From: Chryseobacterium indoltheticum
GTDB taxonomy: Bacteria; Bacteroidota; Bacteroidia; Flavobacteriales; Weeksellaceae
Direction of reading: 5' to 3'
Length of the DNA: 64,000 nucleotides
NCBI RefSeq assembly: GCF_003815915.1
Contig: NZ_CP033929.1
Span: 3,968,001-4,032,000 of the forward strand
Below the pieces are notes generated by a model. The model had not been told where the DNA came from. It saw only the letters and a program-made list of their open reading frames with translations, and ran no database searches. The translations under genes were made by a program, and so were the position numbers. Positions 24,597 through 32,490 of this stretch are shown here, one piece after another; position 1 is the stretch's first letter, and each line of letters opens with the position of its first letter.

Positions 24597-25682
24597 TTAT
24601 ACATCATAATTAAGCATCACCACATTCGTTGTCGGGTGACATTGACACGTCAGAACGTAACCTCTGGCTACCTCATCTTCGGTAAGTGCGTAGTTTTTCT
24701 CCATGAAAACTTCTCCTTCCAACACTTGCGCTTTACACGTACAACAAACTCCTCCTTTGCAGGCAAAAGGTACGGGAAGATTGTCTTTCAATGCTTTATC
24801 TAAGATACTCTCTTTTTTAGAATTAAGGTGGAACGAATATTCATCATCATCAATAATGACTGTTACCATACTTTCTAAATTGGCAATTGCCTTGAATTCA
24901 TCGCTCATCTCCTCCGAATTTTCTTCGTCAGGAGCAGTGAAATATTCAAATAAAACCTGAATAGCAGGTACTTTTTTCTCTTTCTTTAAATAATCAGCGA
25001 TGCCTTTTATCATCTCTGAAGGTCCACAAATGAAGAATGTTGATTCTCTAACATCGATATCTGCATATCTTTCAAATAATAAATCTAATTTTTCAGGAGA
25101 AATTCTACCTTCAAAAATCGGGTCTTCATGCTGCTCACGGCTTACTAAATAAACAACTTTCAGTCTTCCATTAAAAGTTTCGACCAATTTATCAATTTCA
25201 GCCTTTTTCATTACGTGATTCATGCTTCTGTTGCTGTAGAACAGATAAGCGTTTGAATTCGGCTCTTGGTAAAGACTTTCTTTAATATTTGACAACACCG
25301 GAGAAATTCCGCTTCCTGCCGCCAAACCAATGTAAGTTTTTACGTTTGTCGGGTGATAAGACGTATTGAAACCGCCCATCGGAGGCATCACTTCCAGGAC
25401 TTCATCCATGTGAAGATGTTCGTTGAAATAACCAGAAACTTTTCCGTTTTCCAATAATTTCACCAATACTTCCAGCGTGTTGCTTTTTTCACTTGGAGCA
25501 TTGCAGATAGAATAAGAACGCCTTTCTTCGTTTCCGTCGATCATCATTCGGAAGTTAAGATACTGCCCCTGCTTGAATCTGAATTTATCTTTCAGTTCCT
25601 CAGGAATTTCAACGGCTACATTCACTGCATCGTCGGTATCTTTCTGAACCCTTACCGTTTTTAATTTATAAAATGAATTCAT
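24597..25682 (-). CDS. paaE: Phenylacetyl-CoA epoxidase reductase PaaE
   Basis: This 361-residue flavoprotein reductase has an FAD-binding domain (RSYSICNAPSE, about 55-65), an NAD(P)-binding domain (GLAAGSGISPVLS) and a C-terminal plant-type 2Fe-2S ferredoxin domain with the Cys ligands in PFACKGGVCCTCKAQV (near 304-319) and LTCQCHP. PaaE passes electrons from NADPH to the PaaA di-iron centre. Its ATG overlaps the TGA of paaK by 4 bp (ATGA at 25679-25682), so the two are translationally coupled. Confidence 0.95.
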   Translation of the reverse strand: MNSFYKLKTVRVQKDTDDAVNVAVEIPEELKDKFRFKQGQYLNFRMMIDGNEERRSYSICNAPSEKSNTLEVLVKLLENGKVSGYFNEHLHMDEVLEVMPPMGGFNTSYHPTNVKTYIGLAAGSGISPVLSNIKESLYQEPNSNAYLFYSNRSMNHVMKKAEIDKLVETFNGRLKVVYLVSREQHEDPIFEGRISPEKLDLLFERYADIDVRESTFFICGPSEMIKGIADYLKKEKKVPAIQVLFEYFTAPDEENSEEMSDEFKAIANLESMVTVIIDDDEYSFHLNSKKESILDKALKDNLPVPFACKGGVCCTCKAQVLEGEVFMEKNYALTEDEVARGYVLTCQCHPTTNVVMLNYDV

Positions 25683-26998
25683 TTTGTTTTTAGTATTCTA
25701 TTAATTTTTCCACCTTCGCACTTAGGCAAACTGTCTTGAGCATGAATTTTCACTTTCGTGGTGATTCCTACTCGTTTTTTTATTTCGTTTTCTATACTTT
25801 TTCCAAAGTTTCCGACAAAAATAGCATAATCATCGGTATTAATTTCAATTTGTTTGGCTTTCACAAATTCATCATCAATTTCCAAATCTATATCAAGGGC
25901 AACACACATTTGCTCTTTCTCAATCGGTGTTAAATAATAATTCGGAACCACACCTTCTACATGAGAAAATGCTTCTTCAATCTGACTTGGATATACATTT
26001 ACGCCTCTTACAATCAACATATCATCAGCTCTTCCAAGAATTGGTTTCATTTTAACCATGGTTCTTTTTGAGTTTTCTTCATAATAAAGACTCGTGATAT
26101 CATTCGTCCAATATCGTAAAAGTGGCATTGCTTTTTTAGTTAAAGTTGTGATTACTAAAACTCCTTCTTCCCCGAAAGGAACCGGCTGTTTTGTGATCGG
26201 ATCTAAAATTTCAGGATAAAAATGATCTTCCCAAATGTAAGAACCTCCTTTCTCTTCAAAATCTTCCATCGAAACTCCGGGTCCGATAATTTCGCTTAAA
26301 CCATAAATATTGGTTGCATGAACGCCTAATCTTTCTTCAATATGATGTCTGATAATCTCCGTCCACGGTTCTGAACCTAAAACGGCATATTTTAAACTGA
26401 TTTCGTCTGCTGAGATCCCTCTTTTCGCAAATTCATCAGCGATTGTTAAAGCGTAAGACGGCGAACAACAAATAACTTCAGGTTTAAAATCTATAATTAA
26501 ATCAACCTGTCTCGTTGTCATTCCTCCTGAAATTGGAAGAACGCTCATCCCTAATTTTTCTGCTCCGTAATGAAGTCCAAGTCCGCCAGTGAAAATTCCA
26601 TATCCATAGGCGTTGTGTAACTGCATTCCCGGTTTTGCTCCGGCTGCATTCAACGATCTTGCTACCACTTCACTGAATAAATCAACATCTTCTTTTGTAT
26701 ATCCTACAACCGTCGGTTTTCCTGTTGTTCCGCTTGAACAATGAATTCTTTGTAATTCATCTTTCGGAACAGTAAATAATCCGAACGGATAATTGTCTCT
26801 TAAATCCTGTTTGTAAGTAATCGGAAGCTTTGTAATATCTTCAATTGTCCTTATTTCCTCAGTTGATATTCCTAATTCATCAAATTTTCTTGTATAAAAA
26901 TCTGATTTCTCTTCAAGATATACAACCAAATTCTTCAATCTCTCGGACTGAAGAGCTCTCAATTCATTAAGACTTAGATATTCAACATCAAACTCCAT
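25679..26998 (-). CDS. paaK: Phenylacetate-CoA ligase
   Basis: The 439-residue adenylate-forming enzyme has the P-loop-like HCSSGTTGKPTVVGYT (about 85-100), YGLSEIIGPGVS, the ILGRADDMLIVRGVNVYPSQIEE hinge and a C-terminal Lys in CEGGKINRILK. It activates phenylacetate to phenylacetyl-CoA at the expense of ATP and so commits the substrate to the pathway. As the first gene of the operon it is preceded by a promoter (27022-27051) and a palindrome (27005-27018). The 4-bp overlap couples it to paaE. Confidence 0.95.
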   Translation of the reverse strand: MEFDVEYLSLNELRALQSERLKNLVVYLEEKSDFYTRKFDELGISTEEIRTIEDITKLPITYKQDLRDNYPFGLFTVPKDELQRIHCSSGTTGKPTVVGYTKEDVDLFSEVVARSLNAAGAKPGMQLHNAYGYGIFTGGLGLHYGAEKLGMSVLPISGGMTTRQVDLIIDFKPEVICCSPSYALTIADEFAKRGISADEISLKYAVLGSEPWTEIIRHHIEERLGVHATNIYGLSEIIGPGVSMEDFEEKGGSYIWEDHFYPEILDPITKQPVPFGEEGVLVITTLTKKAMPLLRYWTNDITSLYYEENSKRTMVKMKPILGRADDMLIVRGVNVYPSQIEEAFSHVEGVVPNYYLTPIEKEQMCVALDIDLEIDDEFVKAKQIEINTDDYAIFVGNFGKSIENEIKKRVGITTKVKIHAQDSLPKCEGGKINRILKTK

Positions 26999-27004
26999 TA
27001 CTAA

Positions 27005-27018
27005 CTAACATTTGTTAG
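27005..27018. promoter_or_regulatory. Operator candidate of the paa operon
   Basis: CTAACA-TT-TGTTAG is a perfect 6-bp inverted repeat between the promoter and the paaK start codon, close to the predicted transcription start. Position and form suit a TetR-type repressor such as the PaaR proteins of other bacteria. No such gene is in this window, so the binding protein is inferred. Confidence 0.45.
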
Positions 27019-27021
27019 GTG

Positions 27022-27051
27022 TAAATTTAAAAAGAATTTGGAACATGACAA
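27022..27051 (-). promoter_or_regulatory. Promoter of the paa operon
   Basis: On the minus strand TTTTG (TTG at 27049-27051) is followed after 19 bp by TAAATTTA (27022-27029), one base off TANNTTTG. The paaK start codon is about 23 bp downstream. Confidence 0.45.
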
Positions 27052-27130
27052 AATTTTTATGATTTTCGTCATATTTTGAATGATTCTAAATTACTTGAGG
27101 CTGAGGTTGAGACAAATGTTTGCGTCGAAC

Positions 27131-27213
27131 TTATCATTCAGAATGAACGAAGTCTTTTGAAGAATCTCGTGATAAAAGGTTGAGATTCTTCGTTCGTCAG
27201 AATGACAAAAAAG
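27131..27213. repeat. Large inverted repeat with GAACGAAG..AGAATCTC words
   Basis: AGAATCTC (27161-27168) pairs with GAGATTCT (27182-27189), and GAACGAA (27145-27151) pairs with TTCGTTC (27189-27195). Outer words TCATTC and CAGAATGAC also match. It lies 61 bp beyond the stop of the carboxylesterase gene, may act as its terminator, and resembles dispersed repeats of Chryseobacterium genomes as I remember them. Confidence 0.7.
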
Positions 27214-27273
27214 CTGCATAAAGAGTGTTTACAAAGTTTGTTTTTATGAATGAAATGAAGTTTAGTGGAAAAA

Positions 27274-28602
27274 TTAAACTTTATAAATTTCAAGAATTTC
27301 CGGTCTTTCTGAATCATCTGAAATCTTTCCGTATTGAGCAAATTCGGTCCAGAGCTTTCTTAATTTTCTTCCGTTTTCATCAATGTATTTCCAAGGAATA
27401 TTTTTTAAAATTCCGGAAGACTTCCATGCAGATTCGTTTCCGAAAATGAGAGGTAAATCAATTGCATGTGCTCCTAAAAAATGATTGGCTATTTTCAAAC
27501 GGGGATGAATTCTGAACAAATAAACATTTCCTCCGTTTTGCGCATAGTTTTCAGCAAAGTCTTTTGCGGGTTTTCCATAAATAATTTCCGTAGTCGTGCG
27601 AATTGCTCTGTTCAAAATTTTTGCAGGAAAATATTTATTTATAATATCGGAAGTTTTCAGATAAAAAGAAGTTTCTTCATCATTCAAACCAATTAGAACA
27701 TCTACTTCTTTTGCTTTGTGTCTCCATCTTTCTTCTGCTTCACCTTCATTACACAAAGGCGGAAAACCATATTGTGTTCCGAAAGGCATTGCAGCTTTTA
27801 ATCCGTATTTTAGAAAAGAAGGCGTACAATTTTTATAGTTTTCAATAATTTCCAGAGCATCAGATTTTTCGTTAAAAATTTGAGTGTTTTTTAGAAATTC
27901 AGCTGACATTTTTTGCCGGTTTTTTCTTAAACCTAAAGGAGCACTGTGAATAATCACTCTTTTAAATAAACCTTCAGTTCCTTCTGAAATCATAAGATGA
28001 GCAATTGCATCGCCACCAGAAGACTGCCCAAAAAGAGTGATATTTTCTGAATCTCCACCAAAATATTCTATATTATTTTTAATCCATTTCAAAGCTTCGA
28101 TTAAATCAAACAAACCTAAATTGGCTGGTTTTTCTTCGTTACCTCCCAAAAATCCGAAAATTCCTAAACGGTAAGAAATGGTAACGATGATGATGTTTTG
28201 GTCTTTTACCCAATCTGTAGGATCTGCTGTTGGAAGATCACCACAACCTATTTCGTACGAACCTCCATGAATCCATACAATGACAGAAAGTTCTTCGTTT
28301 TCATTAAAATTTTCAGGGCGAAAAATGGAAATATATTGGGGAGATTCATCCACTTCAAAATCATCTAAATTGGTTTTACCAATCATTTTTTCAAGAAGTG
28401 GGCTGATATTTTGCGGACAAACGGGAGTTTTTTCAGGAAAAATAATTTCCGAATCTGAAGGCTGTACAGCAATTGGCTTTTTGAATCTTTCAGAATACGC
28501 ATAGCGAATGTTTTTAGCTTTTAATATTCCGTTTTCTCTAAAAGCTAAAATTTTTCCAAAAGGTGCCCGAAAAGCATATGTATTATTTCGATTTGCCGTC
28601 AT
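27274..28602 (-). CDS. Type-B carboxylesterase
   Basis: The 442-residue alpha/beta-hydrolase has the type-B pattern: KNIRYAYSERFKKP near the start, SVIVWIHGGSYEIGCGD (oxyanion hole, about 104-120), NITLFGQSSGGDAIAHLM (nucleophile Ser near 194) and a late His in FLGAHAIDLPLIFG. It has no signal peptide, so it acts in the cytosol. Family members hydrolyse esters of many kinds, and no substrate is evident. It lies 74 bp after the AraC regulator on the same strand and may be controlled with it. The class is secure, the physiological role unknown. Confidence 0.88.
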   Translation of the reverse strand: MTANRNNTYAFRAPFGKILAFRENGILKAKNIRYAYSERFKKPIAVQPSDSEIIFPEKTPVCPQNISPLLEKMIGKTNLDDFEVDESPQYISIFRPENFNENEELSVIVWIHGGSYEIGCGDLPTADPTDWVKDQNIIIVTISYRLGIFGFLGGNEEKPANLGLFDLIEALKWIKNNIEYFGGDSENITLFGQSSGGDAIAHLMISEGTEGLFKRVIIHSAPLGLRKNRQKMSAEFLKNTQIFNEKSDALEIIENYKNCTPSFLKYGLKAAMPFGTQYGFPPLCNEGEAEERWRHKAKEVDVLIGLNDEETSFYLKTSDIINKYFPAKILNRAIRTTTEIIYGKPAKDFAENYAQNGGNVYLFRIHPRLKIANHFLGAHAIDLPLIFGNESAWKSSGILKNIPWKYIDENGRKLRKLWTEFAQYGKISDDSERPEILEIYKV

Positions 28603-28676
28603 CGTTTTCGCAATAGACTTTAAATTTATTTATAATTACAATTTACAAACTTTTGTTAAAAAAACTAATCACAAAT

Positions 28677-29579
28677 TTAATTCAGAGCTTTAAACTCGCT
28701 TGGAGAAACCCCTACTTTACTTTTGAATAATCTTGTGAAATGCTGTGGATATTTGAATCCTAAATCATAAGAGATTTCACTGATAGATTTTGATGCATCA
28801 AAAATCTGATCTTTTGCTACATCGATCAGCTTATTATGAATAAATTCCTGAGCAGAAATTCCGAGCTCTTTTTTTATCAGATCCCCAAAATAGTTCGCTG
28901 AAAGATTAAGTTGTTCTGCGAAATAATTAACCATTGGAAACCCTAGATTTTTAGGCTTATCAGATTTCAAATAATCATCCAAAGATTTCTCAAACTTGCC
29001 TATAAAATTCTGATTAATGTGATCTCTTGTAATAAATTGGCGGTCGTAGAAGCGCATGCAGTAATTCAGAAACAGTTCAATATTATTAACAATTAATGAT
29101 TTACTATGTTTATCAATGGCTTGCTCAAGTTCTAGTTTTATATTTTTAAAACATTCTAAAATAATCTCTCTTTCTTTTTCTGAAAGATGCAACGCTTCAT
29201 GAACATCGTAAGAAAAGAAATTGTACTCTCTGATATTTTTTCCCAAATTGGTTCCTTTCAATAAATCGGGATGAAAAATTAAGGCAAAACCTGCAGGCTG
29301 AATATAAGCTCCTGCATTATAAATTCCGTAAGTCTGTCCGGGAGCGATGAAAACTAAAGTTCCTTCCTGATAATCATAGCTGTGTTTTCCGTACTGCATA
29401 TCGCCACACATTACGTCTTTCAGAAAAACAGTGTAAAAACCAAAGGTTCTTTTGAACTGACAAATAGGATCAGATTTTGAAAAATCTACCACACTCACCA
29501 AAGGATGCATCGTTTCCTGATTCACCATTTTATTGTATTCTGAAACGCTGTTGTATATTTCAACTTCCTGATCTTCCAT
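28677..29579 (-). CDS. AraC-family transcriptional regulator
   Basis: This 300-residue protein has an N-terminal cupin-like sensory domain (YGKHSYDYQEGTLVFIAPGQ, about 62-81) and two C-terminal helix-turn-helix units. The second shows the family signature ISEISYDLGFKYPQHFTRLFKSKVGVSPSEFK (about 263-294). AraC proteins usually activate neighbouring genes when a small molecule binds the cupin domain. It is divergent from the alcohol dehydrogenase (168 bp apart) and upstream of the carboxylesterase, both likely targets. The effector is unknown. Confidence 0.92.
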   Translation of the reverse strand: MEDQEVEIYNSVSEYNKMVNQETMHPLVSVVDFSKSDPICQFKRTFGFYTVFLKDVMCGDMQYGKHSYDYQEGTLVFIAPGQTYGIYNAGAYIQPAGFALIFHPDLLKGTNLGKNIREYNFFSYDVHEALHLSEKEREIILECFKNIKLELEQAIDKHSKSLIVNNIELFLNYCMRFYDRQFITRDHINQNFIGKFEKSLDDYLKSDKPKNLGFPMVNYFAEQLNLSANYFGDLIKKELGISAQEFIHNKLIDVAKDQIFDASKSISEISYDLGFKYPQHFTRLFKSKVGVSPSEFKALN

Positions 29580-29595
29580 GAAGTAAATTTTTATT

Positions 29596-29628
29596 CAAAA
29601 TTACCAATTTCCTGCCTACAATTTTCAA
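29596..29628 (-). promoter_or_regulatory. Possible promoter of the AraC regulator gene
   Basis: On the minus strand TTG (29626-29628) is followed after 22 bp by TAATTTTG (29596-29603). The start codon is 17 bp downstream, which gives a very short leader. Confidence 0.35.
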
Positions 29629-29747
29629 TGTAAGTAAAATTGGTAAATGATTCTGTAATTTATATAAGTACTTTTACATTAAATCTATCGAATTTTGTAA
29701 ATAGAAAACAGAAATATTATAATTAATTTAAAACTTAAAAAAAATAT

Positions 29748-30800
29748 ATGGACACATTCACAGTAAAAGCTTTTGGAGCAGAATCTAAAACTGCCGATTT
29801 AGCAGAAATGAATATTGAAAGAAGAGAAGTGACAGCGAATGATATAGAAATTGAAATTCTATATTGCGGCGTTTGCCACTCTGATCTTCACACCGCAAGA
29901 AACGATTGGGGCGGAACTAAATATCCATCAGTTCCCGGTCATGAAATTGTAGGAAAAATTACAAAAGTAGGAAGCGATGTTTCTAAATTTAAAGTGGGTG
30001 ATCTTGCAGGAGTGGGCTGTATTGTAGATTCTTGCGGACATTGCAACAGCTGCAAACATGATCTGGAACAATATTGCGAAAACGGATTTATCGGAACATA
30101 CAACGGAAAAGATGAGCATTTGGGAGGCCATACTTTTGGTGGATATTCTCAAAAAGTAGTGGTAGATGCAGGACATGTTTTAAAAATTCCGGCAAATCTG
30201 GATTTGGCTGCAGTTGCACCGCTTCTTTGTGCAGGAATTACCACTTGGTCGCCTTTAAGACACTGGAATGTTGGTTCTGATTCTAAAGTTGCCGTTGTCG
30301 GTTTGGGCGGATTAGGGCATATGGCAATTAAGCTAGCGAAAGGATTGGGAGCGGAAGTAACTTTATTCTCAAGAACTCCGGGAAAAACTGAAGATGCAAA
30401 AAAATTGGGTGCAGATCACGTCATTATTTCGACTGATGAAGAGCAGATGAATTCTGTAAAAGGAAAGTTTGATTTAATTATCGACACGGTTCCTTACGAT
30501 CATGATGTAAACCCTTATATTTCAACTTTGACCATAAACGGGACTCATGTTTTGGTAGGTTTTATCGGTAAAATGGAAGACAGCCTGTTTACTCCACCAA
30601 TGATTATGGGAAGAAAATCGGTTGCCGGTTCTGTGATCGGAGGTATTGCTGAAACTCAGGAAATGCTTGATTTCTGCGGTGAGCACAATATTGTTTCTGA
30701 AATTGAAGTTATCAAAATGCAAGACATCAATGAAGCGTATGAAAGAATGCTGAAAAGCGATGTAAGATACCGTTTTGTGATTGATATGCAATCTTTGTAA
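29748..30800 (+). CDS. Zinc-dependent alcohol dehydrogenase (YahK / cinnamyl-alcohol-dehydrogenase type)
   Basis: The 350-residue medium-chain dehydrogenase has the catalytic zinc motif CGVCHSDLHTARNDWG with GHEIVG (about 37-67). The structural zinc Cys cluster is CGHCNSCKHDLEQYC (about 93-107), and the NADP-binding fold is VAVVGLGGLGHMAIKLAKGLG (about 182-202). Such enzymes reduce a wide range of aldehydes with NADPH in the cytosol. It is one of only two plus-strand genes, is divergent from an AraC regulator and ends in a clear terminator. Aldehyde detoxification under AraC control is a fair inference. Confidence 0.93.
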   Translation: MDTFTVKAFGAESKTADLAEMNIERREVTANDIEIEILYCGVCHSDLHTARNDWGGTKYPSVPGHEIVGKITKVGSDVSKFKVGDLAGVGCIVDSCGHCNSCKHDLEQYCENGFIGTYNGKDEHLGGHTFGGYSQKVVVDAGHVLKIPANLDLAAVAPLLCAGITTWSPLRHWNVGSDSKVAVVGLGGLGHMAIKLAKGLGAEVTLFSRTPGKTEDAKKLGADHVIISTDEEQMNSVKGKFDLIIDTVPYDHDVNPYISTLTINGTHVLVGFIGKMEDSLFTPPMIMGRKSVAGSVIGGIAETQEMLDFCGEHNIVSEIEVIKMQDINEAYERMLKSDVRYRFVIDMQSL

Positions 30801-30824
30801 TCTCCTCAGATTTAATTATAAATT

Positions 30825-30858
30825 AAGACTCTTCATTTTTGGAGAGTCTTTTTTGTTT
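30825..30858 (+). terminator. Terminator of the alcohol dehydrogenase gene
   Basis: AAGACTCT (30825-30832) pairs with AGAGTCTT (30843-30850). A T-run with TTTTTTG and TTTT follows. It begins 24 bp beyond the stop codon. Confidence 0.85.
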
Positions 30859-30908
30859 TACAAAAGTTTAATTCATAATTTCTTTTGTTTGACTATTGCA
30901 AAATACAG

Positions 30909-31001
30909 TTTCGGCTAGCTTTTGCCTCGCCGAAATCTTATTATAATTGTTTTTTGATAGGGTTTCGCCCTATCCTTTTCTAAGTCGTCCTTTCAGGACT
31001 T
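30909..31001. repeat. Cluster of three short hairpins (REP-like)
   Basis: Three stems lie in a row: TTTCGGC/GCCGAAA (30909-30935), GATAGGG/CCCTATC with loop TTTCG (30956-30974), and AAGTCGTCC/GGACTT with a bulge (30982-31001). They sit between convergent genes and could end the minus-strand gene. The modular, GC-richer layout recalls REP-type extragenic repeats. Confidence 0.6.
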
Positions 31002-31004
31002 ATA

Positions 31005-32282
31005 TTATTTCTTTACTATTTTTTTCAACACTTTTATTTTTCCGTCAATAGGCTTAATGATTTTTAAACCTAAAATCTCAGCAACCAAAGGATAAACGTT
31101 GATGTTTTCAAATTGATCAATAACCAAATTATTTTTAAATTCTGAACCCCAAGCGAAGAATGTAGCATTCATTTCAGGAACAATTCTAGGGTTGTAACCA
31201 TGTTTGCCTACCGAAGTTCTTTTATCTCTTTCTAAAAATATTTTTGGAGCTTTTGGGATTAATAAAATTTGTCCTATTCTATTATATCGGTCATCTTTCG
31301 TAGCAAAATGAAGATATTTTGGTAGTTTCTTATCCAGATAAACTTCGTAGTCATCTGTTTTATTGATTTTTAATTCTTTATACACCTTTTTAACCTCATC
31401 AGAGTTTTTCACATAAACCCTCAATAAGGTCTGAGAATTGTAATAATCGAATCTTTTTTTATCAAAAAGCATTGCAGGAATTTCGAGTGGATTTCCGCCA
31501 TCAACTTTTATCATTCCGTGATCGGAAACGAAGATGAAATTTACATTTTTTAAATCTAAATGATTTACTTTCTGAACCAAATTTCCTATTGCTTCATCAA
31601 TTAAGTGAACTGCTATTTCAGTTTCTTTGGCTTCGGGACCAAAATGATGGCCCGCTCCGTCGACTTCAGGAAAGTATAAGGAGATAAAGTGCGGTCTTTT
31701 ATCTTCAGGTAGTTTCAGCCAGTTAATTACTTTACCTACTTTTTCTGAAGGTGTAAATTTTTCGTGATAAGGATAATAATACGTTGGCCTCATTCCACCT
31801 GCATTACTTGCCGAACCTACCCATTGCAAAGAAGCACTGATTGTTCCTTGCTTTTCTGCCAAACTCCACAGCGGAGTTCCACCGTACCATGATCCATCTT
31901 CAGCATTTTGGCGATTGCTCATTGCATATGCTTCTTTACGTTGATAATCGTAGAAAAAATTATCAATCAAACCGTGATGAGAAGGATATAATCCTGTAAT
32001 TAATGTCCAGTGATTTGGAAAAGTAATACTCGGATAGCTTGGAGTCATTGCTTTTGCACGGATACCTTCACCTGAATATTTTAAAAGATTTTTAGCATTG
32101 TACTTTTTAGCATAATCATATCTGAAACCGTCTGCAGAAATCATAATAACATAGGGCTTCTGCATCGCTTCTGCATTATTAAAACGATTAGGAATAACAA
32201 TTTGGGCCGTGTCAACTGTTCCTGCCTGAGCAAATATTGTTAGTGATAAAGTGAGCATTAAAAATGCCAATACTTTTTTCAT
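31005..32282 (-). CDS. Secreted nucleotide pyrophosphatase/phosphodiesterase (ENPP-like)
   Basis: The 425-residue protein of the alkaline-phosphatase superfamily has a signal peptide (about 1-19, TIFAQA). The metal site shows in VIMISADGFRYDYAKK (Asp near 50), the nucleophile in PSYPSITFPNHWTL (Thr), then GLYPSHHGLIDN, FPEVDGAGHHFGP (Asp and His) and FIFVSDHGMIKVDGG. This order is that of NPP enzymes, which cleave nucleotide or phospholipid phosphodiesters using two zinc ions. It probably acts in the periplasm. It has its own promoter with a good -7 box and is not linked to the DOMON gene upstream. Confidence 0.92.
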   Translation of the reverse strand: MKKVLAFLMLTLSLTIFAQAGTVDTAQIVIPNRFNNAEAMQKPYVIMISADGFRYDYAKKYNAKNLLKYSGEGIRAKAMTPSYPSITFPNHWTLITGLYPSHHGLIDNFFYDYQRKEAYAMSNRQNAEDGSWYGGTPLWSLAEKQGTISASLQWVGSASNAGGMRPTYYYPYHEKFTPSEKVGKVINWLKLPEDKRPHFISLYFPEVDGAGHHFGPEAKETEIAVHLIDEAIGNLVQKVNHLDLKNVNFIFVSDHGMIKVDGGNPLEIPAMLFDKKRFDYYNSQTLLRVYVKNSDEVKKVYKELKINKTDDYEVYLDKKLPKYLHFATKDDRYNRIGQILLIPKAPKIFLERDKRTSVGKHGYNPRIVPEMNATFFAWGSEFKNNLVIDQFENINVYPLVAEILGLKIIKPIDGKIKVLKKIVKK

Positions 32283-32295
32283 TTTATTTTTTTTG

Positions 32296-32322
32296 CAAAG
32301 GTAGCCTCAGTAAATTTCACAA
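32296..32322 (-). promoter_or_regulatory. Promoter of the ENPP-like gene
   Basis: TACCTTTG (32296-32303, minus strand) is an exact TANNTTTG match followed by CA. TTG (32320-32322) lies 16 bp upstream, slightly short. The start codon is only 13 bp downstream, which gives a near-leaderless transcript. Confidence 0.55.
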
Positions 32323-32361
32323 AAAAGTTTCGTACGTTAAAAAAACATTAAGAGCCGGTTT

Positions 32362-32409
32362 AATCTCATCAAAAAAATTACCCCTAAATGGAGTAATTTT
32401 GATAAGATT
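32362..32409. repeat. Imperfect long hairpin, unknown role
   Basis: Interrupted stems AATCT, ATCAAAA, ATTAC and CC pair with GG, GTAAT, TTTGAT and AGATT around a TAAAT loop. The hairpin stands between the DOMON gene terminator and the ENPP promoter. It may be a second terminator or a regulatory structure. Confidence 0.4.
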
Positions 32410-32466
32410 TTTCGAGCCATCCCTAATCCTAAAGGGCGGAAAAATGTCTTTATATTTTAAATAATA

Positions 32467-32486
32467 AAGCCACTTTTCAGTGGCTT
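32467..32486. terminator. Hairpin after the DOMON/T9SS gene
   Basis: AAGCCACT (32467-32474) and AGTGGCTT (32479-32486) form a perfect 8-bp stem with loop TTTC, 5 bp beyond the stop codon. The minus-strand tail is TATTATTTAAA, T-rich but not a pure T-run. Confidence 0.65.
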
Positions 32487-32490
32487 CAAT

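Noticed and set aside
30909..31001. Structured non-coding RNA or riboswitch
   Set aside because: It lies between the 3' ends of convergent genes and no conserved riboswitch core was recognised. A REP-like repeat or terminator cluster fits better.
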